A stretch of 26,014 nt of DNA from a virus, in IMG/VR virus record IMGVR_UViG_3300007344_000207, positions 1 through 26,014 of that record. The stretch is one strand, 5' to 3'. Below are positions 8,258-16,828 of this stretch, piece after piece. The notes beneath the pieces are model-generated. The model worked only from the letters and a program-made list of their open reading frames with translations. It was not told the origin of the DNA and did not search any database. Position 1 is the stretch's first letter. Each line of letters opens with the position of its first letter. The position numbers and the translations under genes were made by a program.

Positions 8258-9676
8258 TTAAGCAGTAGTTTTCTTCAGCATTACGAAGTTGTTCGCAGCT
8301 TGAACACAAAGTGCACGCTCAGAAAGGAAGTGTACGTTCATTTCATCAGCATCACTAGTGTAGTTGCCACCAACTGAACCAGTAACCCAAGACTTCATAC
8401 GACGATCTTCAGCTTCAGAAGCACGGTAACGTACGTGTAAGAACGGACGCGCGATGTTCTGACCTAAGTTTTGGTCGTATACAGTAGAAGTACCAGCAGG
8501 AACAATAACACCCTCTACGTCAGCAATGCTACCGCGAGTTGCAGAATCGTTCAAGTATTTCCAGTCAGTCTTGTAGAAATCGTAAGAACCACGACGGAAT
8601 CCAGAGAAACCTAAGTTCAAAGCCATATCTTCAGAGTTATCGAATACTCCGTAAGAAGTGCCACCTGTTCCGTAGCTGTTAGCACGTGCAAGCATGTTGT
8701 CGATATCTAAAGCAGTACGACGATCCAAGAACATCATGTTCTCCTCAATAGCACCTTGCTTGTCTAATTCTTGAAGGATAACGTCGAAGTCACCCAAACC
8801 AGTCAAACCAGTAGCGTTATTGAAATCTTGGTCGTTGAATACCAAACCGCGAGACTCTAGAGCCGCGAATAGACCTTCAGAACCTTCGATTGAAGCAGTG
8901 TTACCAAAAGCAGCAGCTTGAGCAATAGTAGTCTGAGCTTTTTCAGCTTCAACCATGCTCATCTCCAAGTAGTCTTCAAAACGTAGACGAGACTCGTGCT
9001 CAGACTTCAAGTACCATAAGTAACCAGAAGTACCAGCTTCAGTAGTTACTTCAACCCAACCAATTTGAGCTACATCAGAACCTTTAACATTGTACTTATC
9101 ACGTAAGATGATAGGCTTGTTGTCAAAAGTAGTGAAAGAAGCATCCATTGAGTTTCCAGCACCGCTAGAACCTTTAGTGTACTCAGAACCGTAAACAAAT
9201 ACTTTAGCATCAGTAGCAGCATCAAAGGTGCTACTCAAGTTTGCATCAGAAGTATCGTAAACAGCAATGTTTACAGTATTACCAGATACAGAAGTAACGT
9301 ATGCTTTGTGGCTTACGTATCCTTTAGATACTACCAAAGTCATACCCGCACCGATCAAGTGACCAGCAGGCATAGTAAGTGCATCACCATCAGCATCAAC
9401 AGTAATACCGTCGTAAGCGATGTGAAGACGTCCTTGCTCTTGCCATACTACGCGGTCAGAAGCCATAGGCATTTCTGCACCAACCATGCGCAAGAATCCT
9501 GATACTGTACGGTTTCCGTAGCGCTCTACTTCTTTCTCGTATACCTCAGGAAGGAATTGTTGTGTAAAGTCCATGTCAGCCACAGACAGATAATTGTCAC
9601 CAAACAAGCCCTTGATAGGACGTGGAGTAAGGTGAGCTAAGTTTGCCAGACCAGCTGGCGACGTTGCAAAACTCAT
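8258..9676 (-). CDS. Major capsid protein
   Basis: The product has 472 residues, a usual length for a HK97-fold capsid protein of crAss-like and related podoviruses. The N-terminal arm (MSFATSPAGLANLAHLTPRP) precedes a region with WQEQGRLHIAYDG near residues 78-90. The spine-like part with LRFEDYLEMSMVEAEKAQTT (about 230-249) is followed by VILQELDKQGAIEENMMFLD (about 299-318) and a C-terminal region with FLHVRYRASEAEDRRMKSW. Codon use differs from its neighbours: Arg is mostly CGT/CGC, and AAC, TAC, TTC and GAC are frequent, as expected for the most highly expressed gene. It lies between the acidic scaffold-like gene and the 283-residue head gene. The leader AAAACAAATAAGAA before the ATG has no Shine-Dalgarno sequence. 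Confidence 0.85.
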   Translation of the reverse strand: MSFATSPAGLANLAHLTPRPIKGLFGDNYLSVADMDFTQQFLPEVYEKEVERYGNRTVSGFLRMVGAEMPMASDRVVWQEQGRLHIAYDGITVDADGDALTMPAGHLIGAGMTLVVSKGYVSHKAYVTSVSGNTVNIAVYDTSDANLSSTFDAATDAKVFVYGSEYTKGSSGAGNSMDASFTTFDNKPIILRDKYNVKGSDVAQIGWVEVTTEAGTSGYLWYLKSEHESRLRFEDYLEMSMVEAEKAQTTIAQAAAFGNTASIEGSEGLFAALESRGLVFNDQDFNNATGLTGLGDFDVILQELDKQGAIEENMMFLDRRTALDIDNMLARANSYGTGGTSYGVFDNSEDMALNLGFSGFRRGSYDFYKTDWKYLNDSATRGSIADVEGVIVPAGTSTVYDQNLGQNIARPFLHVRYRASEAEDRRMKSWVTGSVGGNYTSDADEMNVHFLSERALCVQAANNFVMLKKTTA

Positions 9677-9696
9677 TTCTTATTTGTTTTAATGAA

Positions 9697-10842
9697 TTAT
9701 TTTTTAAACTTGACTTTGAGTTTAGAAGTGCTTTCGCCATCATTTACAGCGCGTATAGTCCACCCGTTTTGTGTTGTAACTTTTTCATGAGCCCCTCTCG
9801 GATTCATATCAACATTCTTCGTGCGTGCCATACTGTCCTTTACTGCATCGGCTTTACCTTGCTCGTAAAAGTGTTGTGCAACTTGATCGGCATTCATAGC
9901 GGTGAACAGCGATTTATGGTAACCCTTAGCATCTTGCATTTCTCCCTTTTCGTTCAAGAACTTCTTGATAAAGTTGTTAATGTCGCCTTGAGTTTCCTTA
10001 ACCTGGCCAGCGTCTTTAACCTTAAAGCGGTACTTTTTGTCTCCAACGCTGTAATCGAAACCTTCGAATTTGTCGCTGAATACTTTCTCGCTTTCTTGTT
10101 TAAACCTACTGGTTTGTCGTTCTGCTATTTTTGCAGCCTCTTCACTCTCCTTATTATAACGATTGAAAAATTCAATCGCTTTTTGCTGTTCAGGATTCAA
10201 TCTTGAACCCATCTTAATTTCATCGTAGTATTTAGACTTTAAGCCGTCTAAATGATTTTTAGCTTCTGCTAGTGCTTGTTTGCGCTCTAATTTCTTTAAG
10301 CGTATTTCGCGTTCATCATCAAGCTCTTCGTCGTAAGAAAACTTATCGGCTAATAAAAAGTCGATGTCCTCTCTATCATAAGCACTATACTTAGTTTCAT
10401 AGTACTCGCGAAGCAGCTGATCCTCGTTAAGACTAGAGTAGTCTGTGTTTAGACGAACGTAATCTTCCAATGATCCCCCTGTTTCATTCATAAAGTCTAC
10501 AACCTTCTGAATGTTTTCCGGTAATTCAACGCCAGTTTTTTCCTGCTCTAAAACAGCTTCAGCGATTTGTTCGTCAAGCTGGTGCGCTGCAACCTCTGCC
10601 TCTTCGTCTGTAATTTCCATTAGAACAGGCTCTTCAGCCGCTGCTTCTGTAGGTTCTTCTACAGGTGTTTCTTCTTGTACTGGTGTTTCTTCAACAACAG
10701 GCTCCTTAACAGGTGCATCTTCTACAGGTTGCTCAACAGTTTCTTCTGCTGGTGCTTCCTGAGATACTGCTGAAAAATCCACTTTAATAGTACCATCATC
10801 GCCCTGCGAAACAGGGGATGTGTCTTTGGTTTCTTCACTCAT
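9697..10842 (-). CDS. Capsid scaffolding-like acidic protein
   Basis: The product has 381 residues. Residues 1-85 are strongly acidic and low in complexity, with repeated Glu, Pro, Val and Thr (VEETPVQEETPVEEPTEAAA). Predicted coiled-coil or helical segments follow, for example about residues 165-205 (DDEREIRLKKLERKQALAEA) and about 230-260. The C-terminus is basic (SKLKVKFKK). An acidic, helical protein with a basic C-terminus between portal and major capsid genes is the standard profile of a scaffolding protein, whose basic end binds the capsid shell. It starts 32 bases after the portal stop and ends 20 bases before the capsid start. I see no Ser/His/Asp protease triad. The assignment rests on composition and position. 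Confidence 0.75.
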   Translation of the reverse strand: MSEETKDTSPVSQGDDGTIKVDFSAVSQEAPAEETVEQPVEDAPVKEPVVEETPVQEETPVEEPTEAAAEEPVLMEITDEEAEVAAHQLDEQIAEAVLEQEKTGVELPENIQKVVDFMNETGGSLEDYVRLNTDYSSLNEDQLLREYYETKYSAYDREDIDFLLADKFSYDEELDDEREIRLKKLERKQALAEAKNHLDGLKSKYYDEIKMGSRLNPEQQKAIEFFNRYNKESEEAAKIAERQTSRFKQESEKVFSDKFEGFDYSVGDKKYRFKVKDAGQVKETQGDINNFIKKFLNEKGEMQDAKGYHKSLFTAMNADQVAQHFYEQGKADAVKDSMARTKNVDMNPRGAHEKVTTQNGWTIRAVNDGESTSKLKVKFKK

Positions 10843-10874
10843 GATAAAATATTATATAATTGTTATGGTTATTA

Positions 10875-13304
10875 TTACCTAGGTTCGAAACTTCCTAAAC
10901 CGAAACCCCCACCAAGTATATCATTACCAGAGGATTCGAAGTCTTTAGGCGAACCGCCTTTTTGTCTTTGGTCTATAAGCTCACTTTGTTGTGTAGCTTG
11001 AATTTTTGTTCTTTTGTCTTTGCGATCTTCAGTTTCTGAGATCTTAGTTTTAGCGGCATCAACCTCTAAGCCTTTAAGCTTCATGTTATACTGAAACTCC
11101 AATGCCATTAATTGCATCTTAGCCTCAACTTCTTTGTCAATTCTTGCTTGCTCTAGTTGAGCTTTAAGTTGTTCTAGCTGAGACTTAGTTTGTAATGCAG
11201 CTTGATCTTTCTGCATTTCAGATTGCGCTGCAACTTGTTGTGCTTGAGCATTGGCTTGTGCCTGTGCTTGCATATTTTGTTGTTGCATCATTTGATCACG
11301 CTCTTGTTTTTTCTTACGGCGTAGCTTTAATAACTGGTTAGCTAGCTTTAAGTTTTTAACTTCACGTATATCAATAGCATCATCTAAATCAATAAGTCCT
11401 GCAGATAATGCAGTTTGAATATTGTTTTCTAGTAACGCTTTTTCTTCGTCATCCGGCGAAAGCTCTAATGAAATACCAAAGTCGTGCAAGTGTAAGTCTT
11501 CTAGCTCAGCTAAAATACCTACGTTATGGCTGCCGATTTTTTGTATAAACGCTTCACGCGAAGGATCAAACTCTATAATATCAGAAATACGTAGTGATAA
11601 ACACTCGGCTGTTTCTGCTGTTAAGAATAAACCAGCATCAAGGATATGACGCGTTGCTGTGTTTGAATTGGCTGCTGCCATTTTTTGAACGCCTACTAAT
11701 GCTCTAGAATCAGGCGATGAACCATCACGAGCTTCATTAAGACCCGTAACGTCACGAATCATTTGCAAGTAATAGTTATAGGTTTGTATAAGCGTTTGCA
11801 GCTTCTGGCCGCCCGCACCAGTTTGTAAGGGCTGTATTGGCACTTTGCCTGGATTCATATCACCCTCGCTCGTAAATGAACGACCAATAACAGAACCTGT
11901 TTGGAAGTACATGTTAAGCGCTTCCTGTGGGTTATAGTTGGTACCGTTACCCAAATCAATTTCAGCAAGACCGTCGGCATCCATGTATACCCCATCAGGC
12001 ATCATTTTGCTTAGTACTTGCTGCATCTTAAGGTGAGTAATTTGAATCATATCTGCAAAACCAGTACAGCGGCTTACAATAGATTCAATCTTACCTTTAT
12101 ACATGCGCGGTGCAACAATGCTGTAGTTCATTTTAACTTTAGCATAATCACTTTTAGGGCGCATCATATTTTTAGCCATCTCCCACTTAAGCAGAATGTC
12201 CGTACCTAATATAAGTACACCTTCATACAATACTTCAAGTGAACGAGACATTTTGCCAAACTCAGCCTCAAGTAATTCTACAGGAGGATCAAATTGGTCA
12301 TCTCTTACTATAATTTTAGAAGCACCGGTTGCGGTTTCCTTAACCTTATATACTTCATTCATGTACGTCTTATAATTAAAGTACAAGACTTGCACTACAT
12401 TATTGTCACGAACATCATGGTTTACCAAAGACTGGTCGTATCCAGCGCTATGATTATGTGATCCTTGCTTCTGTATTTTTTCTAATTGCGCTTCATCAAG
12501 ATTAGGAAATTGCTTCTTAAGCTCATTGATAGGCACAAACTTTACTTCACCAACATAATAAATGTCTTCGAAGTACGGCGACTCACTGTAAGAATGTACT
12601 AAATATGCAGGGTCTACATATTCTACTGTTACACCTTCCGATTGGTTAAATGTATTTTTAACAGCAGCAATACCTAGTGTAGTAAGATCGTAATAAAGTC
12701 TTTTCTTAGTTAGGTCGTAGTGGTTACCGTCAAGAAGAGTATTAATAGCTATTTCTTCAGCAATTTCAATACCTTGCTTGTAGCTTAGCTGCATGTGCAA
12801 CTCTAGCTCTTCTTTTGAATCAGGTAACTGCTCCGGACTGTTTTCAAATAAATTTACATCAAACGCTTCTTTAGCAAACTCATTTAACTCTTTTGTCTGC
12901 AAGTCACGTATAATAGATTCCATATACTTTGTGCGTTTGCTTACACCATATGGATCTTGTGAATATGCTTTTAAATCAAATGAACGATCTGCAATACCGT
13001 TAACTACAATATCTACAAACTTAGATAATATAGGTACTGGCTTCCAGTCAAGGTTTAAGTACGACAAGTCACCATTTACAGATAATTCATCTTTATATTT
13101 CTGAACACTCTGTTCGCCACGTGCATACAATCTCAGGTTATGAAACGTATTTTGGTTGCTTCTGAAGCGCGTAGTACCCGAATTGCTAGAGAACCATTCG
13201 TTTTGAATAGCTCTAGCTACTTGCAATCCATAGTCATCTGACATTTTTTCACCATCACTGGCTATCTGACTTGGGAAAGCGCTATTTGAAACCGACTTAG
13301 CCAT
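10875..13304 (-). CDS. Portal protein
   Basis: The product has 809 residues, about the length of portal proteins in crAss-like phages and other large-portal podoviruses. The N-terminal part contains ARAIQNEWFSSNSGTTRFRS, and a wing/stem-like region has WKPVPILSKFVDIVVNGIAD near residue 87. The middle has a segment with MMRPKSDYAKVKMNYSIVAP (about residue 382) and a helical region with TGLNEARDGSSPDSRALVG (about 525-543), typical of portal stem regions. The C-terminal 150 residues are a long Gln/Lys/Glu coiled coil (about 660-775) with runs such as QAQAQANAQAQQ, resembling a barrel extension into the head. The gene follows the large terminase after three bases and precedes the scaffold gene. 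Confidence 0.85.
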   Translation of the reverse strand: MAKSVSNSAFPSQIASDGEKMSDDYGLQVARAIQNEWFSSNSGTTRFRSNQNTFHNLRLYARGEQSVQKYKDELSVNGDLSYLNLDWKPVPILSKFVDIVVNGIADRSFDLKAYSQDPYGVSKRTKYMESIIRDLQTKELNEFAKEAFDVNLFENSPEQLPDSKEELELHMQLSYKQGIEIAEEIAINTLLDGNHYDLTKKRLYYDLTTLGIAAVKNTFNQSEGVTVEYVDPAYLVHSYSESPYFEDIYYVGEVKFVPINELKKQFPNLDEAQLEKIQKQGSHNHSAGYDQSLVNHDVRDNNVVQVLYFNYKTYMNEVYKVKETATGASKIIVRDDQFDPPVELLEAEFGKMSRSLEVLYEGVLILGTDILLKWEMAKNMMRPKSDYAKVKMNYSIVAPRMYKGKIESIVSRCTGFADMIQITHLKMQQVLSKMMPDGVYMDADGLAEIDLGNGTNYNPQEALNMYFQTGSVIGRSFTSEGDMNPGKVPIQPLQTGAGGQKLQTLIQTYNYYLQMIRDVTGLNEARDGSSPDSRALVGVQKMAAANSNTATRHILDAGLFLTAETAECLSLRISDIIEFDPSREAFIQKIGSHNVGILAELEDLHLHDFGISLELSPDDEEKALLENNIQTALSAGLIDLDDAIDIREVKNLKLANQLLKLRRKKKQERDQMMQQQNMQAQAQANAQAQQVAAQSEMQKDQAALQTKSQLEQLKAQLEQARIDKEVEAKMQLMALEFQYNMKLKGLEVDAAKTKISETEDRKDKRTKIQATQQSELIDQRQKGGSPKDFESSGNDILGGGFGLGSFEPR

Positions 13305-13307
13305 AAA

Positions 13308-15518
13308 TTATTTTATTATTTCAGAAGTAAATCCGTCTTGACGGAATTTTGAAATCTTTAGATTTAACTTTGTTTTTTCTAATTTGCCCACTGGTCTATA
13401 CAATTCTTTATTACATGCCATAATTGCTAAGCCCGAGCTTATTGCAGCATCGTACTTAGTACGTTTATTTATATCAAACTTAGACCAGTCATTAAGTGTT
13501 TCGTTAAAGTACATGCTTCCGTACTGCCCATCTTCCATTAAACCTACGTACTTATCTACGTACATTTCTATAGCCGCAGCGTGTGCTTGTTTCATGTCTT
13601 CACTCGAGTTAGGCACACCACCTATTTCTTTTTCCGTTACTGATAGCTTATTCCAAAGCCTATCCGGACGGTTCATAGAGTATCCCCTGTAACCACGGCG
13701 CTTAAAATGATAAAGCAACCTGGGTTTGTTATTCTCTGCTAGTATCGGCATACCATAAAATACACATGCCATCAATACATCTTCAAAGAATATCTCAGCG
13801 GTTTGTGGTCTAGCTATATATTCAAGGAAGAATGTACTTGGCGGTGCATCTTCCATAGTGAACTTAGTGAGTCCGTGTAAAGCCCCTTTTGAACCCTTAC
13901 CATCGGTAGTTCCCGATATGTCGTAGCTATCGCAACCAAATGCGCCGACGTGCTCATTACCCGGGTATTTAACACCATTTTTTGTAATTTGCCTATTCTG
14001 AAGACTAGCACCTGGTATCCAAGATACTTTAAATCTTCCTTGCGGCGTTGGCATAAACACAACTTTTGTATCTTTTATACCATTAACCCACTGAAAATTG
14101 CCAGTGGTTACAACATTAGTATTACGCAGATCTGCATTATAATCAATCTGTTCATATATTTTTGCAAGATTAAACAAGCTATTTTTTGTTTCATCCCTAA
14201 AAGCGTGCTCTTCTGTGCGTGGAAACTGGCGATAATATTCATTTAAAGCATCTTGATCTTGTTTAAGACCTTCAACTTCATTGTTCCAGTAATCTATAAC
14301 GCCTTGTTCTATAGTATCACCAAAAGGGTCTAATACTTCTTTTTCAGGCGTATTAAAAACTGGTTGTCCGTACTGATCAATAAATCCTTCGTAGTTCCAC
14401 TCCATTGGTATAAAGAGTGAATATAATCCTGATTTTGTTTGACCATTAGAGTTTCTTTTAGATACGTCAGAATCTGCATATAGTTTTTTAAAGTTTTCAC
14501 CACCTTTTTCTAATGAATTCGATGTTGATCCCATTAAACACTTGCCTATAATTCTGGCACCCAAACGAAGCGTGGTTTTTGTAACCCGCCAGTTATTTAA
14601 TATGTTATCAGGCCTTTCCCATTTACCGCTCTCATCATGCACTAAAAGCTTTAGCTTCTCACCATCATAAGAGTTATCTCCTGTATTCTTCCAGTCAATA
14701 GTTGTATCAAGACCCTCAAGCTCTATTTGCTTTTCTTTTGCCTGAATTGATTTACGGGTTAGCTTAGAAGCAGGAACCCTATATGCCAGTTCAGTCTTCG
14801 GTCGATCCATACCATCTTGTATAGGTTTGAAGAAAAACGGGTAGTTAACGGATATGGGTACAACCTTATCGGTAAACATTTTCTTTGCATCCGAACCGGT
14901 TTTTGATAATATACCGAATCTTGCATCACTTGAAATGGTAGCGAGGTTAACTGTTTCTCCAGAGGCCATAAACGAAAACCCACTCCGTCTGTTTTTAAGA
15001 TAGCACATCCCATAGCTTCTGTTATCTGCCTTACAGGCTTCCCAAAATATAAAGAAGAGTCTGTTTGCTTCTCTGTAATCGGGGTGTCCAACATCGATCT
15101 TACTCCACTGCAAGTACATGTAATGAGTCCCAGTGATGTAAGTAGGAGTCCCCTTGTTATAAAACCAATAACCACTATCACGCCGGTTGAATTCTTCATC
15201 AATATAGCCCTCCCAATTGCTTTTAAACTCATCTGGATAGGTTTGCCAATCGAATATGCTTTTAATGTTTTTAAGCTCCTTAGGATAGTCTGAAACAACC
15301 CACTTGTTTGCTCCCTTCTTTAACCCTTTAGGTTCCGGCGGCAATGCTATACATAAGTTTTGAATCTCTAGTATTTGCCCTATCTGTCCACTCTTACTAA
15401 TAACAACTATATCGTGTTCTTTGTTATAGCCGTATTTCCAAGACTTGGATCTATTAAGTCTGCTGATTGTTGTGAGCTTAACGTGCTCGGATTCTTTTAC
15501 TAGAGTCTGTTCGTACAT
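13308..15518 (-). CDS. terL: Terminase large subunit (ATPase-nuclease)
   Basis: The product has 736 residues and is the DNA-packaging motor that docks on the portal. The ATPase half shows a Walker A-like loop at about 174-187 (LKNRRSGFSFMASG), a deviant form seen in terminases of this group. Walker B is at 289-296 (LKLLVHDE, with D295 and E296), and a coupling motif lies at about 325-334 (GKCLMGSTSN). The nuclease half shows an acidic residue at D530 in GAFGCDSYDISG, a second acidic site near E579/D580 (EIFFEDVLMA), and D690 in RTKYDAAISSGLA, consistent with the RNase H-like metal triad. The ATG overlaps the TAA of the preceding small gene by one base. A same-strand 179-codon open frame inside it (14759-15298) is a shadow. 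Confidence 0.92.
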   Translation of the reverse strand: MYEQTLVKESEHVKLTTISRLNRSKSWKYGYNKEHDIVVISKSGQIGQILEIQNLCIALPPEPKGLKKGANKWVVSDYPKELKNIKSIFDWQTYPDEFKSNWEGYIDEEFNRRDSGYWFYNKGTPTYITGTHYMYLQWSKIDVGHPDYREANRLFFIFWEACKADNRSYGMCYLKNRRSGFSFMASGETVNLATISSDARFGILSKTGSDAKKMFTDKVVPISVNYPFFFKPIQDGMDRPKTELAYRVPASKLTRKSIQAKEKQIELEGLDTTIDWKNTGDNSYDGEKLKLLVHDESGKWERPDNILNNWRVTKTTLRLGARIIGKCLMGSTSNSLEKGGENFKKLYADSDVSKRNSNGQTKSGLYSLFIPMEWNYEGFIDQYGQPVFNTPEKEVLDPFGDTIEQGVIDYWNNEVEGLKQDQDALNEYYRQFPRTEEHAFRDETKNSLFNLAKIYEQIDYNADLRNTNVVTTGNFQWVNGIKDTKVVFMPTPQGRFKVSWIPGASLQNRQITKNGVKYPGNEHVGAFGCDSYDISGTTDGKGSKGALHGLTKFTMEDAPPSTFFLEYIARPQTAEIFFEDVLMACVFYGMPILAENNKPRLLYHFKRRGYRGYSMNRPDRLWNKLSVTEKEIGGVPNSSEDMKQAHAAAIEMYVDKYVGLMEDGQYGSMYFNETLNDWSKFDINKRTKYDAAISSGLAIMACNKELYRPVGKLEKTKLNLKISKFRQDGFTSEIIK

Positions 15519-15796
15519 TATCTAGATCTTTTTTCAGCAAACCCTGAGAATGTTTTCTTTTCTTTTTCTTCTTTTGGTTTGTTTTCAAGTATTCTTTCTT
15601 CCTCTTCTATGCGAGTAAGTATTTCAAACGCGTCAAAGATGGCCAGCTTCTTAGTAGCAGCGGCATTTTTTAAGCGGTCAGCAGAAACATCATCTTCCGT
15701 ATTGGTAATGATTTGCTCTTGTGCGACTTTTATAAGTTCTTCAACTGCTTTGCGACCAGCTAGGATTATATTCTTTTTCGCTTGTTTGGTGTCCAT
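15518..15796 (-). CDS. Small helical protein before terL, possible terminase small subunit
   Basis: The product has 92 residues, starting MDTKQAKKNIILAGRKAV. It is almost all helical and rich in Lys, Glu and Ala. Residues about 50-75 look like a coiled coil (DAFEILTRIEEEERILENKP), and the tail is basic (FSGFAEKRSR). I chose the ATG at 15796; an in-frame TTG at 15847 would lengthen it but lies deeper in the upstream gene. It overlaps the 196-residue gene by 56 bases, and its stop is joined to the terL start as TAATG. The position directly before terL suggests a terminase small subunit or packaging accessory. I see no clear helix-turn-helix, so this is only a positional guess. Confidence 0.65.
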   Translation of the reverse strand: MDTKQAKKNIILAGRKAVEELIKVAQEQIITNTEDDVSADRLKNAAATKKLAIFDAFEILTRIEEEERILENKPKEEKEKKTFSGFAEKRSR

Positions 15797-16331
15797 ACTT
15801 GATTGTGATTCGATTCTGGGGAACTCGGTAAACTTTCTCCCCCTCAATATTAAATTCGTATTCTGTACCAGGTGTAAAACCTATAAGCTCTCCGTTCTCA
15901 AAACCTTCGTAAGCATATTTAACTTTTCCTATCAAAGGAAGTTCGTTATGTTCGGAGAACATTCTTTCGTCTAGCATAGGCTTAACAAATATAAAACCCT
16001 TCACAGGTTTCCATTCGCTATCACGTTTGAATGCGTAGATCTGATCAGGGTACACAAAGTATTTGTCTTCTTCATAATATGAGCGGCTGTTCTTTTCAGC
16101 ACCCCGCACATCTCTAAATCTTCTGAATACATTATGGTGAACAATAACTTCATCACCGGGTTGTAAACCTAAATCATTTATTTTTGGTACAGCTTTGACA
16201 ACGCCGTGTCTGCTGGTATAAAGATGGTTTTGCAATTCTGTATTAAGTAACAGAGTTACACCATTTATTTCTTTTTCCGATGTCGTTCTTTTGGCATACG
16301 GAGATATAATAAAGTTGTATATGCTTTGCAT
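15741..16331 (-). CDS. Tandem GroES-like (Cpn10 fold) protein
   Basis: The product has 196 residues and reads as two GroES-like units. Unit 1 (about 5-103) has NFIISPYAKRTT, a mobile-loop-like stretch with NGVTLLLNTEL (23-33), RHGVVKAVP (41-49), LGLQPGDEVIVHH (54-66) and closing strands YFVYPDQIYAFK (91-102). Unit 2 (about 109-180) repeats the pattern without a loop: PVKGFIFVKP, IGKVKYAYEG, GFTPGTEYEF and VYRVPQNRITIKYG. The GxxPGxE turn and the V-x-P-x-x-x-I ending occur in both halves. GroES itself has one unit of about 97 residues; tandem forms are known in chloroplast Cpn20. I infer a second co-chaperonin, or a protein that keeps the fold for another use. The start is the ATG at 16331, joined to the upstream stop as TAATG; the GTG at 16337 is less likely. 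Confidence 0.7.
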   Translation of the reverse strand: MQSIYNFIISPYAKRTTSEKEINGVTLLLNTELQNHLYTSRHGVVKAVPKINDLGLQPGDEVIVHHNVFRRFRDVRGAEKNSRSYYEEDKYFVYPDQIYAFKRDSEWKPVKGFIFVKPMLDERMFSEHNELPLIGKVKYAYEGFENGELIGFTPGTEYEFNIEGEKVYRVPQNRITIKYGHQTSEKEYNPSWSQSS

Positions 16332-16552
16332 TACCACTTAAGATCATATTCGATAGATACAGCCATGTTCTTATTAAAGTCTTTCCACGGCATAACCAAA
16401 TCTCCTTTTTGAATATAGATAGAGTACTTAGATTCCTCTTCTAATATGTTAACTATAGTATGACCGCCATACACTTCCTGTCCAACAGAATAATGCATGG
16501 CGTCATTTTTATAGTCCTTCCCGATACTAATCTTGCGGATTACTTGCATCAT
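16331..16552 (-). CDS. Conserved small phage protein
   Basis: The product has 73 residues, starting MMQVIRKISIGKDYKNDAMH. It continues with YSVGQEVYGGHTIVNILEE and a C-terminal part with MPWKDFNKNMAVSIEYDL. I recall very similar small proteins from marine phages, also near packaging genes, with no function assigned. The composition suggests a compact beta-rich fold with no membrane segment and no Cys. Two adjacent ATG codons (16552 and 16549) are both possible starts. A longer form from 16570 would overlap the upstream gene by 44 bases rather than 26. The stop overlaps the start of the tandem GroES-like gene, so the two are probably translated together. Confidence 0.65.
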   Translation of the reverse strand: MMQVIRKISIGKDYKNDAMHYSVGQEVYGGHTIVNILEEESKYSIYIQKGDLVMPWKDFNKNMAVSIEYDLKW

Positions 16553-16793
16553 TAGGAGTGATAGCTCCATCTTGTAAGTTGATACTTACGTCTCCATAAG
16601 TTTTTTCTAAATCAGCTTGTACCTCAGCTAGCTTTGTGCGTAATGCTTTAACATTATCAATCAGCTCAGCTTTTTGCATTTCAGTTCCACCAATCTGCAT
16701 TTGGATTTGCTGTAGAGCATTAACGTACTTTTGTACTTCAGTTAGCTCGTCTGCTGTGATTGCTTTAGCAACCGCTTCTTTCTTCTTTCCCAT
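16527..16793 (-). CDS. Small coiled-coil protein
   Basis: The product has 88 residues with a basic start (MGKKKEAVAKAITADEL). Two amphipathic helices (about 14-34 and 37-66) are separated by a Gly-Gly turn at 35-36. A short beta-like segment (YGDVSINLQDGAI) and a polar tail follow. The helix-turn-helix arrangement is that of a coiled-coil hairpin. This is loosely reminiscent of prefoldin-type arms, but I would not assign that family. Similar small proteins occur in marine phages near terminase genes. The leader carries a short ATTTA-type repeat and no Shine-Dalgarno sequence. The gene overlaps the next gene by 26 bases. Confidence 0.65.
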   Translation of the reverse strand: MGKKKEAVAKAITADELTEVQKYVNALQQIQMQIGGTEMQKAELIDNVKALRTKLAEVQADLEKTYGDVSINLQDGAITPNDASNPQD

Positions 16794-16796
16794 TTG

Positions 16797-16814
16797 ATTT
16801 AATTTAATTTAATT
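16797..16814. repeat. Short ATTTA pentamer repeat in a leader
   Basis: ATTTA repeats 3.6 times in the 35-base gap before the coiled-coil gene. On the minus strand it reads as an A/T-rich, unstructured leader upstream of the ATG at 16793. It is small and may simply reflect A/T-rich leader composition. Confidence 0.45.
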
Positions 16815-16828
16815 GTTTTATTTTAAAA

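Noticed and set aside
9643-10206. 187-codon plus-strand open frame across the scaffold gene
   Set aside because: It is antisense to a well-supported acidic protein and all other genes are on the minus strand; it looks like a codon-bias shadow.
14759-15298. Same-strand 179-codon open frame inside terL
   Set aside because: It is fully contained in the terminase gene in another frame, with low-complexity, hydrophobic and unusual composition; terL motifs lie in the main frame.
15797-15847. TTG-start extension of the 92-residue gene
   Set aside because: It needs a TTG start deeper inside the upstream gene, and an ATG at 15796 is available.
15579-15974. 131-codon plus-strand open frame
   Set aside because: It lies antisense across the small terL-upstream gene and the tandem GroES-like gene, with no recognisable protein features.
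16553-16570. Longer start for the 73-residue gene
   Set aside because: It would lengthen the overlap with the coiled-coil gene; adjacent ATGs at 16552/16549 match the conserved start MQVIRK as I recall it.
16527-16793. Prefoldin assignment for the coiled-coil protein
   Set aside because: A two-helix hairpin alone is not enough; no prefoldin-specific motif is visible.
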